A DNA stretch of 64,000 bases, taken from contig OW568866.1 of the NCBI GenBank assembly GCA_938743325.2, positions 806,001 to 870,000 on the forward strand. Reading direction: 5' to 3'. The DNA comes from Pycnococcus provasolii (taxonomy: Eukaryota > Chlorophyta > Pseudoscourfieldiophyceae > Pseudoscourfieldiales > Pycnococcaceae). The stretch's first letter is position 1; each line of letters begins with the position of its first letter. This document shows positions 25,981 through 34,900 of this stretch, piece after piece. The notes under the pieces were generated by a model. The model searched no databases, was not told the DNA's origin, and saw only the letters and a list, made by a program, of their open reading frames with translations. A program made the position numbers and the translations under genes.

Positions 25981-28155
25981 ATGCCCGTCATGGTGCGCCA
26001 TGTCAGAGGCTCCTCACTCCAATCTCTCTCTTCATCATCATCTTTTCTGATGCTGGTTTCTTTCTTCCTTGTTGGGTCCCTTGTGAGTCCCTTGTTGGGT
26101 AGCCATGTTGTCGTGCAAGCGTTCGCGGGCGACTCGCTCTTTGCGTCCACGTCTTTGCACCCCATGCATCTGGAATCCCCATCCTTTGGTGTGCTGAAAG
26201 GAGCAGAACGATGGCAGTGGGCGGAACTTTTTACGACGTCGGACGTTCACGTGAAATGTAGTACGGGAAATGGCAACCATAATAATAACGACGAGGGTGA
26301 CGCTAATGACAATAATGCCCATGTGAAAATACGAGCGTGCGTCGGACACTCGCGTGCCGCCGTCGAAACTGGAATGGACGTCACGAAGGGACAAATCAGA
26401 CGCGTTCTCACCGCGCTGCAAGCCGCTCTTCCAACGACAATACGCATACAGATCGCGACGCACGCGAGGTGGCTCGTCGACGACGCATCCACGACGAATA
26501 AAAACGAAACCATCGCAGAAAGACCCGCGCAGTGCTGCGACGCGGACGACGGCGCGTGCACGTTTCAGGCGAGCCCGTACGGGGACGTTCACTACGCCGT
26601 CAGGATGCGCAACGTTCCCGACGTGGCGGCGTCAACAGAAGGTGGCGCAAACCAACCAATAGCCAAAAAGGTGACGTGCCAGTGGAGCAAGGTGGACCGC
26701 ATCTCGTACAAGAACGTCGCGCTTGCCATCTCCGGGTTCCTGCTCGTATGCCTCGCACCTAGGCTTGCCACGAGCCAGATGTTCCGTTGTCTCACAGGAA
26801 GCGTGGTGTTCACGCTCATCGTCACCGTCGCGATGCTGTTCTACTTCAGCCGCAGAACGAGCAATATGCCAAACAGTGGCATGCTCAGCCTGTTCAAAGG
26901 CTTCGTCTGGCTTGCGGCGGTTACGTGGGGTGCACTCACACAGTACAGCGTGGCAAGCTTCCTCATGGGACGCTGGTTCTCCAACTTCCCGTCGCCGACT
27001 TCCATCACGTCTTCGCCGTCGCCGTCCATCACGAAGGCTGCCGCTTCGTCTTCCTCGTCCTCGTCGTGGGGATTCACGAACAACATCTTCTCGGCGGCGG
27101 ACGCCATCACGTCGGCGTATGCCTTTGCGCTGAACTACTTTCATCCCGCGTACGTCGTGCTCGCTTTGATGATCATCGGGTACGCGACAACATTCTACCT
27201 GGACCGTGACATCGAACCAGATAGCCGATCGACGATCATTTTTAAGTTTGCGCTGTACGCAGTCGGATGGGGACTTGTTGCCACGGGCGTGCAGACCGCC
27301 GACGTGACGATCGCGCTATTTGTGGGAGCCGTCGGGTACTGGGCGTACACAGCCATGGCCAGTGCAGTGCCAAGCGGCTTTGCAGAGGCTGTTTGGGAAA
27401 ATGTGCAGTCAGTCTGGACGGCGATTGTGTGGATCACGCTGATTCCGTGGCGCGTGCTGAAGTCCGTCTACTGGCTCGTAAGCTCATTTCTGAAGATGGT
27501 CAAGTGGTTTAAGAAGGGCAGCAAGACCGAGCAGCAGCAGCAGCAGCAGCAACGCACGGGGCGCTCTTCCACGCCATCTGGCCCAGGCAGTCGCTTGGCG
27601 TCGCTGTCGCCGACGGGGCGCACGCCGCTGCCAACCTCACGCGGTGCAGCGGGTATCTCTCCCCTGCCACAGATGCCCGTGGACAAGATTTCGCCGAGCG
27701 ACGCGGCTAGAAAAATGGAGCGTGCGGCGCCACTTCCCAACATGCCCGCACAGCAGGTTTCGCCAAGCTCCGCGGCACTACGCATGGGCCGCCGGCGAAG
27801 CAGCGTGGGTACGCCTCAGCCGGACGCGGCGGCATTAGCCTTTACGCCGCCGCCACCGGAGCAGCCAGAGCAGGCGACGGCACCGGTCGTCAGCCCGCTG
27901 GTGCGTCAGGGAAAGATCATCAACATGAAGTCGAACAAAACGATCAATTTGGATGGGCCGACGTACCAGAAATTGAAGGCTGAGGGATACGTCGAGGACC
28001 TCGTTGCGGGCACGCTCTCTCCACCTTTTGCTGGTGGCGGTGGCGGTGGCGGTGGCCGTCGCAGCTCCATCGGTTCTGCTGGTGCTGGTCGTTCGCCAGG
28101 GCCTGTTTCTCCACCCGTCTCGCCGCGCGGTGCACGACGTGGTCGACGTGGCTAA
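25981..28155 (+). CDS. NEMP/TMEM194-family nuclear envelope membrane protein
   Basis: 724 residues from the ATG at 25981. Residues ~15-48 hold a signal peptide or first membrane segment (FLMLVSFFLVGSLVSPLLG). A lumenal domain follows with paired cysteines (CCDADDGAC). Then come about five membrane segments starting at 'NVALAISGFLLVCLAPRLA'. The motif APRLATSQMFRCLTG matches the A-P-x-L-S-x-S-x-x-F-x-Y-x-x-G hallmark of the NEMP family (animal NEMP1, plant PNET2), which sits in the inner nuclear membrane and supports chromatin attachment and envelope stiffness. After the last segment (~residue 500) there is a long disordered nucleoplasmic tail with poly-Gln, Pro/Ser repeats and 'INLDGPTYQKLKAEGY', which resembles a short viral/eukaryotic adaptor-type motif. 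The tail is longer than in animal NEMP1. Confidence 0.85.
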   Translation: MPVMVRHVRGSSLQSLSSSSSFLMLVSFFLVGSLVSPLLGSHVVVQAFAGDSLFASTSLHPMHLESPSFGVLKGAERWQWAELFTTSDVHVKCSTGNGNHNNNDEGDANDNNAHVKIRACVGHSRAAVETGMDVTKGQIRRVLTALQAALPTTIRIQIATHARWLVDDASTTNKNETIAERPAQCCDADDGACTFQASPYGDVHYAVRMRNVPDVAASTEGGANQPIAKKVTCQWSKVDRISYKNVALAISGFLLVCLAPRLATSQMFRCLTGSVVFTLIVTVAMLFYFSRRTSNMPNSGMLSLFKGFVWLAAVTWGALTQYSVASFLMGRWFSNFPSPTSITSSPSPSITKAAASSSSSSSWGFTNNIFSAADAITSAYAFALNYFHPAYVVLALMIIGYATTFYLDRDIEPDSRSTIIFKFALYAVGWGLVATGVQTADVTIALFVGAVGYWAYTAMASAVPSGFAEAVWENVQSVWTAIVWITLIPWRVLKSVYWLVSSFLKMVKWFKKGSKTEQQQQQQQRTGRSSTPSGPGSRLASLSPTGRTPLPTSRGAAGISPLPQMPVDKISPSDAARKMERAAPLPNMPAQQVSPSSAALRMGRRRSSVGTPQPDAAALAFTPPPPEQPEQATAPVVSPLVRQGKIINMKSNKTINLDGPTYQKLKAEGYVEDLVAGTLSPPFAGGGGGGGGRRSSIGSAGAGRSPGPVSPPVSPRGARRGRRG

Positions 28156-28285
28156 GCCAGCCAGCCTTGGATATACGCGCGGATATGAAGGGGAGAACTT
28201 TTTTTAATATGCCTTGCTTGTGTAACTCTTGAACTCTTGAACAAAAAAATACGTTGGTTTTATAATGCGTTGCGTTATGTTTGGC

Positions 28286-28942
28286 CTATTGCTCGTCCAC
28301 CTCCTCGAGTGTCTCTTTTTCAATGTCGTCCCACTCTGTGAAGTCATCGAAGACGTTGAGTTTCTTGCTGGCATTTGCCTTTGTTGGACTAGGCGTTGGC
28401 GTTGGCGTTGGCTTTTTTCGCTTGCGCGTGCTTTTTCCAGCGAGAATGGCGAGTTTTTTCGGCGAGAATGGCGACGGCGGGGGTACGACGACATTGTTGT
28501 TGTTCGTTTCGTTTTCCAGCATGTCATCGCTGAGTAGCATTCGTTCTGCCCTTTTCATAGCGGCGTTGCGTTCCGCGAGAACTGCGTCGCTTGGCGTGAG
28601 TTTCGGCGTGCTTGTTGCGCATTTATTTTTTTTGCGGGTGTACACCGCCGCCCCCACTTGGGGTGTCGTATTGCCACTACGAGGAGGAGGAGGCGTCGTC
28701 GTGACTGCTGCTGAAGGTGGTGGTGGTGGTGCGGTATTCACTTTCTTCTTCATCGCCAAAGGAGGATCATCTTCAAACCCGTCGTCATCGTCATCAGATG
28801 ATGCAACTCCTAACGCCGCCGCCTTCGGACCACCGACGACCACAGCAGGCACATCACGAGCCTGAGGGGAAAGAGCAACAACATGCCCTACCGTATTATT
28901 AACACGACGAGCCGAGCGACGAGCAGACTCCGAGGGCGGCAT
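28286..28942 (-). CDS. Hypothetical disordered basic protein, 218 aa
   Basis: ATG at 28942 (MPPSESARRSARR). Sequence is Pro/Ser/Lys-rich with an acidic patch (SSDDDDDGFEDD), a basic motif that could be a nuclear localisation signal (KSTRKRKKPTPTPTPSP) and a conserved-looking C terminus 'KKLNVFDDFTEWDDIEKETL'. The alternation of basic linkers and a short C-terminal acidic-aromatic motif is reminiscent of cell-cycle or cohesion regulators such as sororin, but I cannot support that assignment. Tail-to-tail with the NEMP gene (130 bases between stops). Confidence 0.6.
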   Translation of the reverse strand: MPPSESARRSARRVNNTVGHVVALSPQARDVPAVVVGGPKAAALGVASSDDDDDGFEDDPPLAMKKKVNTAPPPPPSAAVTTTPPPPRSGNTTPQVGAAVYTRKKNKCATSTPKLTPSDAVLAERNAAMKRAERMLLSDDMLENETNNNNVVVPPPSPFSPKKLAILAGKSTRKRKKPTPTPTPSPTKANASKKLNVFDDFTEWDDIEKETLEEVDEQ

Positions 28943-29258
28943 GGCGCAAAGAATGATGGCCAAAATAAAACGAGGAATGAAAATGGGGCCAGCCAAAGGG
29001 GGGGGGAAAAGGGCAGGTGCGCAAATCTGTCAATTTCTGCGTTCAAGGAGGCGCGTGGCCCAAAAGGAAAAACCGAACAAGTTGGATTAGGGTTTTAAGG
29101 GTTTAGGGTTAGGGGGGTGTGCCTGCTTTGGTAGCCTGCTTTGCCTTCCCTCCCCATTAGTCTATGTATTTTTCGTTCGTCCTCATTGTGATTTTTATTT
29201 TTTCATTCCATTTTTGACTTCTCGCATATATATGTATGTACATCTACATATGTGAGTC
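28943..29258. promoter_or_regulatory. Divergent promoter with telo-box cluster
   Basis: 316 bases between the disordered-protein gene (-) and the SNF2-HNH gene (+). ATTAGGGTTTTAAGGG followed by TTTAGGGTTAGGG lies at 29086-29116. In land plants the AAACCCTAA telo-box is a promoter element of growth-related genes; a similar role here is inference. A TATATATGTATGTACATCTACATAT stretch lies at 29226-29252, just before the ATG. Confidence 0.55.
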
Positions 29259-32200
29259 ATGATGCCCGCTCACTCATCTGCATCTGCATCTCATCAGTCC
29301 ATCTCCATCCGTGACGTTGACAAATCTTCACAAGAACAAGATAAGAACCATGCTGCTGCGGCCATTCATTGCTCCATTCACGTAACTTCCGGTTCAGATG
29401 ACTTCAACAGCACTTGTGCTGCTGTCAAATGCCCGGGTCAGTTCAACCAACCTTGCAACGCCCCTATGGCGTTCCACGCACTATTGGCAAGTGGATGCAT
29501 CATCATGAAGTGTCCGCTATGCAGCCTGAGAAGGTCGACGAGCCAACTCGAACGCATGCACGGACGCGAACCGCCGAGACTCCTCCTGACTTGCGTGCAG
29601 AGCGACCTAGTCGCCGCACGCGCTATGCCTGGAGCCGCAACGACGCTCGCGCAGACGGGAGTCGTCGACGCCATCGTCGCGAACATGCAAAGGTTGCACA
29701 ACGTACTCCCACGCGCACGTGCGTGCGACTCCATGGGCGCGACCACGTCAGCGGCATATGCACCTGCGGACTACGCCCGACTGCTGAAGGCTGCCGAGGC
29801 GTGTGCGCAGCTTCCCGAACACCTGCGACGCCGCTGGGACGACGCGATGTGCGAGCGCGGATGGCAGCTTGCGCACCGCGGGTGCGAGTCGTCGCAGGGG
29901 CGTTGGAACGGACGAATACCTATCGTGCCAATCCCTGCCGCAACACTTCGGGCGCTCGGCGGCGGCGGCGGCGGCGGCGACGGGGAAAGCGGTAGCGGCA
30001 CCTCGGACGACGAGCAGCGGTACATGCGCTGCGTTCACAACACGGTGCTCGGCTCGACGCTATTTGAATATCAGAAAGACGGCGTTATGTTCGGCCTGCG
30101 ACACGGCGGACGCATGCTCCTCGCCGACGAGATGGGACTTGGGAAAACGCTGCAGGCTATTGCACTTGCGATGTGCTACCAAGACGAGTGGCCGCTGCTG
30201 ATTGTATGCCCCGCGTCGCTTCGACTTCACTGGGCGGACGAGTGCGAGCGGTGGTTCTCGCACCTGCGGCCGTCGTCGATACACGTCATCGAGAGCTCTG
30301 CCGACCGCCTTCGCGGCGATGATGTCCCACCCATCACCATCGTGTCGTATCGCATGCTTCAGATTCTCAGCGACGACATGGTGCGTCGTAAGGCGTGGGG
30401 CGTGGTGATTGTCGACGAAAGCCACGTGCTGAGAGCTGGAGTAGGCGGCGGCGTGGTGAGTGCGTCTGCGCAGACGCAGGCTGTCTGCGCGCTCGTTTGT
30501 GCCTGCAAGCGCGCGATCCTCATCACCGGCACGCCGAGCCTGCAGAGACCGATTGACTTGTGGATACAGATTGACAAGCTGAAACCTGGACTGCTTGGCG
30601 ATACGCTGCGAAGCTTTGCATGCGAATTCTGCGACCCACGCTGGACGGCGGGTGGACCAGACAAAAGGGTGTCGAACAACTTTCTGAGTTTTGCGGGATG
30701 CCACCGCCCTGAGGAGTTGCATGTTCTGCTCACCAGAAGTGTGATGATTCGTCGTCGTAAGGATGAAGTCTTGAGACAGCTTCCGGCTAAAACGAGGCAC
30801 GTCGTAAGGCTGAGATTGGATAAATGTGGTGAATCAGGTGGTGAATCAGATGGCGAGGAGGAGGGTGGAAAGGAGGAGGATGCAGAGTTTGTGTCAAATG
30901 CGCGTCGACTAGGTCGCGACAAGCTTCCCGCCGTATGCGAGTGGCTGACCAATGCGCTGCGCAAGCTCAGCGACGCAGATGCCGATTGCGAGACATCGGC
31001 GGCACGAAGTCGTTGCCCAAGGAGGAAGATGCTCATTTTTGCTCACCATCTTGACGTTTTGAATGGCATCGAGGCGAACGTGCTCGTGAGTGGTGCAGAC
31101 GCCGCACCGATGTACGTGAGAATTGACGGGTCGGTGGACCAGGAGGGCAGACGCACGGCTGTGCAGCGATTCAGGCATGATCCCGCTTGTCGCGTCGCGC
31201 TGCTTGGCATTGAGGCGGCTGGTGTTGGGCTGGACTTTTCAGCCGCGTCGGTTGTCGTATTCGCCGAACTGCCAAGAGAGGTTGCTAAGCTCAGACAGGC
31301 TGAAGATCGAGCGCATAGGCATGGGCAGACATTTCCCGTGACGGTGTACTTTCTGCTTGCGCGCAACACCTTTGACGACACGAGGTGGGCGAGGCTCAGC
31401 GGTGCCCTGAGCTGCCTGAGCGGAGTGTGCGATGGCCCTAAGGGGTGTGAGGAGGGTGGTGGACTTAAGGTGGATCAGGTGGTCTTTGATGATGATTGTG
31501 AGAAGGAGGAGGAGGAGGAGGAGGAGGAGGAGGAGGAGGAGGAGGAGGAGAAGGGTGGATTGGTGGTAGCTGGTGGCGGAGGTGAGCATGCAGCAGCTGC
31601 TGCTGGTGGCGCCGAGCAGGCGGTTGCTATTGGCAGTAGCGCCGAGCCGGCGGCGGTTGCCATGGAGGCGACCACAGCTGGCGATGGCGGCGCCGAGCAT
31701 GCAGCGGTGGCCATCGATCCAGCTGAGAAATTCTTCGAGGTGAGTGCAACGACGGGTCGGATTCACATCCATCCAACCAGGGATGGGTCGAGACCGGCAC
31801 TAGGATCGTTCCATCCTGGCGACGCAGAGAGCTCGGAGCTGTCAGCACTTTCGCGATTTGCATCCGAGTGGGCGGAGCTGAGCGTCCTGCGGCGACGGCA
31901 ATTATCCAATATCATCCTGCCACCTTCGGTGGCTGAGGCGCTGGAGCTTCTCACAACGATGACGACGACCACCACCACCACCACCACCACCATGCGCACA
32001 CTCGCGGCGCCCGTTTTGCCGGACGGATGCCGCACCGTGCTGGTGGAGTGCGGCGGCGCGGCGGCAGTGCCGCAGCAGGTTGGCGAAGATGGCCGCCGGC
32101 TGTGCGTGGAGTGTGGAGGAACTGTGGTGGACGTGCCGCCATGCGCCGACGACGTGCGGAGCGTCGTCGGCGCATCGTGGGAGCTTTTTTGTGGAGCGCG

Positions 32201-32690
32201 CTGCACGCGCGCGTGGCAAGTGCGTGCGTCGGCGGCGGCATACCGCCGCGAGCTGTTTTCCGTCGAGCGCGGCGTGTGCCGCAACTGCGGCTGCGATTGC
32301 GACGCGCTCGCGCGGCGCCTTCGCTTGATTGCGAAGGGCGATGCGCGATGGGAGGCGCGGAGGCGCGCAGTGCTCGCCGCGTGGCCGTGTGCGCGCTGGG
32401 GCGAGGCGCGCTACGCGAACCTCGCGCAGCTCCTCGTCGCCACCGCGCTCGACGGGCACGCGTGGCAGGCTGACCACATCGTGCCTGTCGCATTGGGCGG
32501 CGGCGGGTGCTCATTAGAAAATTTCAGGACCCTATGCGCGTGCTGCCACCTCGACGTCACGGTGGCGCAGGCGGCGGAGCGCGCGCGCGCGCGGAAGGAG
32601 CGCGCGAAGGTGCTCGCGGCGGGGACGCGCCGGCGAAAGCGCGAGGAGCTTCGCGACGCGAGCGACGGTGAAGATTTTGCTTCGTTGTAA
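29259..32690 (+). CDS. ZRANB3: ZRANB3-like SNF2 helicase with C-terminal HNH nuclease
   Basis: 1143 residues from tandem ATGs at 29259. N-terminal ~240 residues: cysteine-containing leader with no clear domain. SNF2 ATPase: 'YQKDGVMFGLRHGGRMLLADEMGLGKT' (Walker A, DEMGLGKT from residue 290), 'LLIVCPASLRLHWADE', DESH box at 386-389, 'ILITGTPSLQRP', then the second RecA lobe with 'MLIFAHHLDVL' and 'AEDRAHRHGQ'. This pattern is of the SMARCAL1/ZRANB3 fork-remodeller group. An acidic Glu run of ~17 follows (31505-31550), then Ala-rich repeats. The C terminus is an HNH nuclease: CRNCGCDC, Asp1072-His1073 in 'WQADHIVPVALGGG', 'ENFRTLCACCH'. Plant ZRANB3 homologues have the same helicase-HNH order. 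The family remodels stalled replication forks and cuts branched DNA; animal-type PIP and NZF motifs are not evident. Confidence 0.92.
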   Translation: MMPAHSSASASHQSISIRDVDKSSQEQDKNHAAAAIHCSIHVTSGSDDFNSTCAAVKCPGQFNQPCNAPMAFHALLASGCIIMKCPLCSLRRSTSQLERMHGREPPRLLLTCVQSDLVAARAMPGAATTLAQTGVVDAIVANMQRLHNVLPRARACDSMGATTSAAYAPADYARLLKAAEACAQLPEHLRRRWDDAMCERGWQLAHRGCESSQGRWNGRIPIVPIPAATLRALGGGGGGGDGESGSGTSDDEQRYMRCVHNTVLGSTLFEYQKDGVMFGLRHGGRMLLADEMGLGKTLQAIALAMCYQDEWPLLIVCPASLRLHWADECERWFSHLRPSSIHVIESSADRLRGDDVPPITIVSYRMLQILSDDMVRRKAWGVVIVDESHVLRAGVGGGVVSASAQTQAVCALVCACKRAILITGTPSLQRPIDLWIQIDKLKPGLLGDTLRSFACEFCDPRWTAGGPDKRVSNNFLSFAGCHRPEELHVLLTRSVMIRRRKDEVLRQLPAKTRHVVRLRLDKCGESGGESDGEEEGGKEEDAEFVSNARRLGRDKLPAVCEWLTNALRKLSDADADCETSAARSRCPRRKMLIFAHHLDVLNGIEANVLVSGADAAPMYVRIDGSVDQEGRRTAVQRFRHDPACRVALLGIEAAGVGLDFSAASVVVFAELPREVAKLRQAEDRAHRHGQTFPVTVYFLLARNTFDDTRWARLSGALSCLSGVCDGPKGCEEGGGLKVDQVVFDDDCEKEEEEEEEEEEEEEEEKGGLVVAGGGGEHAAAAAGGAEQAVAIGSSAEPAAVAMEATTAGDGGAEHAAVAIDPAEKFFEVSATTGRIHIHPTRDGSRPALGSFHPGDAESSELSALSRFASEWAELSVLRRRQLSNIILPPSVAEALELLTTMTTTTTTTTTTMRTLAAPVLPDGCRTVLVECGGAAAVPQQVGEDGRRLCVECGGTVVDVPPCADDVRSVVGASWELFCGARCTRAWQVRASAAAYRRELFSVERGVCRNCGCDCDALARRLRLIAKGDARWEARRRAVLAAWPCARWGEARYANLAQLLVATALDGHAWQADHIVPVALGGGGCSLENFRTLCACCHLDVTVAQAAERARARKERAKVLAAGTRRRKREELRDASDGEDFASL

Positions 32691-32893
32691 TTTTAGCAAA
32701 GCTTGTGTGTATTTTTTAAAACCTTTATACAAACTCAAATAAACAGGTCCCGATCGCAAACCAGGGTTTGGAAGGGGGGGGATTTTCTCATTTTCGCCCT
32801 GGTCCTAAGCCCCAATCGAAAACTCTCCCCCGCCTGTCGACTGATGGGACAGCACCATTTTTTCAGTCTTTGAGATTTTCACTCTGGGAGTTG

Positions 32894-33274
32894 ATGGCGC
32901 GTACGCCGTCGCATCGAACGGATCCATGGTGGGTGGCGACGAACGTGCCTCGATTTTCCGCGCCTCCGCCACCTCCTGCCACCTCCAGCGAGCCTGCTGC
33001 TTCACCGCGTCGTCCATCTGGTTCAATGCTGCTTACCGACAACGCACCGCCCGAGGATAATAACAACAACAAGGATGATGATGTTGGGGTCTTCCCTCCG
33101 TTTCCCGATGTTCCAACGACTATAGGTGGGCATTTACGCCGTCACGCCGGAGGGGGGGGCGTCATGACGCGTCACGTGACGCGTCACGCGTCAAGTAACG
33201 TTTTACGCGTCACGTGTGACGGCAAACCCCTAAACCAATCCCCGACCAAATTCCCCGACCAGGGTTATTCGTGA
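32894..33274 (+). CDS. 5' part of AP2-like gene, ended by transposon insertion
   Basis: ATG at 32894 (MARTPSHRTDPWW), in frame with the AP2 domains downstream. The coding sequence reads normally to 'VFPPFPDVPTT' (33121), enters the inserted element at 33122 and meets a stop at 33272. The native part is Pro/Ser/Asn-rich with an aromatic start, typical of the disordered leaders of algal AP2 proteins. If the 249-base element plus one 9-base target copy are ignored, 'DVPTT' joins 'DDMATHQISWDAH' in the same frame, so the two parts were one gene before insertion. Confidence 0.75.
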   Translation: MARTPSHRTDPWWVATNVPRFSAPPPPPATSSEPAASPRRPSGSMLLTDNAPPEDNNNNKDDDVGVFPPFPDVPTTIGGHLRRHAGGGGVMTRHVTRHASSNVLRVTCDGKPLNQSPTKFPDQGYS

Positions 33275-33370
33275 CGCGTCACGCCGGCGAGGGGGGGGCG
33301 TCATGACGCGTCACGGGACGCGTCACGCGTCAAGTAACGTTTTACGCGTAACGCTTTACGCCCATGTATA
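33122..33370. mobile_element. MITE-like element, 249 bp, 9-bp target duplication
   Basis: The element lies between two exact copies of CCAACGACT (33113-33121 and 33371-33379). Ends are imperfect inverted repeats: ATAGGTGGGCATTTACG at the left against CGCTTTACGCCCATGTATA at the right. It has no coding capacity. Inside, a ~90-base segment rich in GACGCGTCAC palindromes occurs twice (from ~33140 and ~33276). The 9-base duplication fits Mutator-type (MULE) non-autonomous elements; the family assignment is inference. Confidence 0.8.
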
Positions 33371-33385
33371 CCAACGACTGATGAT

Positions 33386-34588
33386 ATGGCGACGCACCAG
33401 ATCTCGTGGGATGCGCACAGAAAAAAGCTGACACTCTCGACGGCGGCGGAAGGCAATCCACTCAAGCGTGCTGCTACTGGCGCGTTTGACGACGACACGA
33501 ACATGACGAAGGACGACACCGTGGAGAAGCAGGTTGGCGATGGAGTCAGTGATAGCACGCACCAGCCGCCCCCGGCGAAGAAGATTCACTGGACTGTTTG
33601 GAGCGATGATACTCCTCCCCCTGCAGCACCAGTGGAGAAGCAACCTCGTGTCCGACCTCGCAAAAATCCTCTGCCAAGTCGCGTTCTTGCCGCTGCTGTT
33701 GCGGTGCAAACCGCCGCGCAGGCTCAGCCGCCACTTGACGTTGCACCACCATCATCGTCGGCAGGTGGCAAAGGATACCACGGAGTCCATTGGCACAAGC
33801 CAAAGAAAAGGTTCGAGGCATGGCTTCGGAACGGCGGTAAACGACTTTATCTAGGCATTTACGACAATGCCGAAGAGGCGGCTTTTGTGTACGATCGCGC
33901 TTGGCGTGATTTAGGCAATGATCCGTTGCTTCTCAATTTCGACGACACGGTTCCCATCCCGCAGGAGTACCTCGCCTCGGTCGCAGATGCTAGCAGCAAG
34001 ATCGCCGCATTGCTTGCCAATCGTGAGGCGCAGAAGCAACGTGCGTCGGAAAGGAAAAAGTCTGTGGCAAATTACGCACCTGCTGCTCGTGAGGAGGTGC
34101 AACCCGCGCAGTCGCCACTTGCCGTTGCAGAGCGGTCAAAATCAAAATCCGGGTCAGGAAAATCTGAATACCGCGGAGTCATTTGGCTCCAACAGCGTCA
34201 AAGCTTCCACGCCCAAATTTGGAACAACGGCAAGCAACTCTACGTCGGGCGATCCGCTGACGCCAAAGAGGCGGCGTTCATGCGCGACCGCGCTTGGCGT
34301 GATTTGGGCAAAGATCCGTTGCTGCTCAATTTCGACGACACGGTTCCCATCCCGCGCAAGTACCTCGCCTCGGTCGCAAACGCCAGCAAGATAGTCGCAA
34401 ACTACAAATCGCAGGCTCAAAAAGACAAGACATCAGTACAAAACATCAAGGATGGTGCTCCACCTCCTGGAGCCGCTCATCGCGGGCACGAGGTTGCCCC
34501 TGCGGTTGCTTCCTCTCCCACCATCATCAATTACAACTACAACGTCTACAGCGGCGCGTCGGCGACGTTTCACATCAACCACTCCTAA
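33386..34588 (+). CDS. Double AP2-domain protein (3' part of interrupted gene)
   Basis: 400 residues from the ATG at 33386, which lies 16 bases after the transposon. It holds two AP2/ERF-like domains: GYHGVHWHKPKKRFEAWL...YLGIYDNAEEAAFVYDRAW (33766-33940) and EYRGVIWLQQRQSFHAQI...YVGRSADAKEAAFMRDRAW (34160-34336), each followed by 'LLLNFDDTVPIPxxYLASVA'. The duplicated extension shows the domain plus tail was duplicated as one unit. AP2 domains bind GC-rich DNA by a three-stranded sheet. The original start was probably at 32894, so today's product may be this shorter, internally started protein, which keeps both DNA-binding domains but loses ~75 residues. The C terminus is Asn/Tyr-rich (IINYNYNVYSGAS). 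Confidence 0.85.
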   Translation: MATHQISWDAHRKKLTLSTAAEGNPLKRAATGAFDDDTNMTKDDTVEKQVGDGVSDSTHQPPPAKKIHWTVWSDDTPPPAAPVEKQPRVRPRKNPLPSRVLAAAVAVQTAAQAQPPLDVAPPSSSAGGKGYHGVHWHKPKKRFEAWLRNGGKRLYLGIYDNAEEAAFVYDRAWRDLGNDPLLLNFDDTVPIPQEYLASVADASSKIAALLANREAQKQRASERKKSVANYAPAAREEVQPAQSPLAVAERSKSKSGSGKSEYRGVIWLQQRQSFHAQIWNNGKQLYVGRSADAKEAAFMRDRAWRDLGKDPLLLNFDDTVPIPRKYLASVANASKIVANYKSQAQKDKTSVQNIKDGAPPPGAAHRGHEVAPAVASSPTIINYNYNVYSGASATFHINHS

Positions 34589-34900
34589 TCCCAAGAAATC
34601 TTCCTGAAGATGTCAGTGCGAGATGTTGTCATGCTTCAACTTTTACACCTTTTTTCTTTCAAAAACTCCCGCCCTTAACCGACTACAGGTGTTTCATCTC
34701 TCACTCAAAGGGTGGTGGTGGCGGCGGCGGCGGCACGACATCATGATGGGTTGCGGGTATGCATGCGGCGGGTCGTAGTCAAGTAGTTGCAAAAAGACAG
34801 ACACCCTTGGCGGCGGATTAAGCACAATAGTAGTGAGGATGGATGGGAGAGGACGACGTGCAGTAACAACATAGTGTAACACACACACATACCACATGCG
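34589..34900. other. Intergenic, convergent 3' flanks
   Basis: 312 bases between the AP2 stop and the FUSC stop. Contains a (GGTGGC/GGC)n tract at 34711-34735 and an (AC)n run near 34880. No gene seen. Confidence 0.5.

Noticed and set aside
33122-33370. Introner-type intron in the AP2 gene
   Set aside because: A GT lies near the left end (33126) but there is no AG at the right end of the insert; the first downstream AG would put the AP2 frame out of register.
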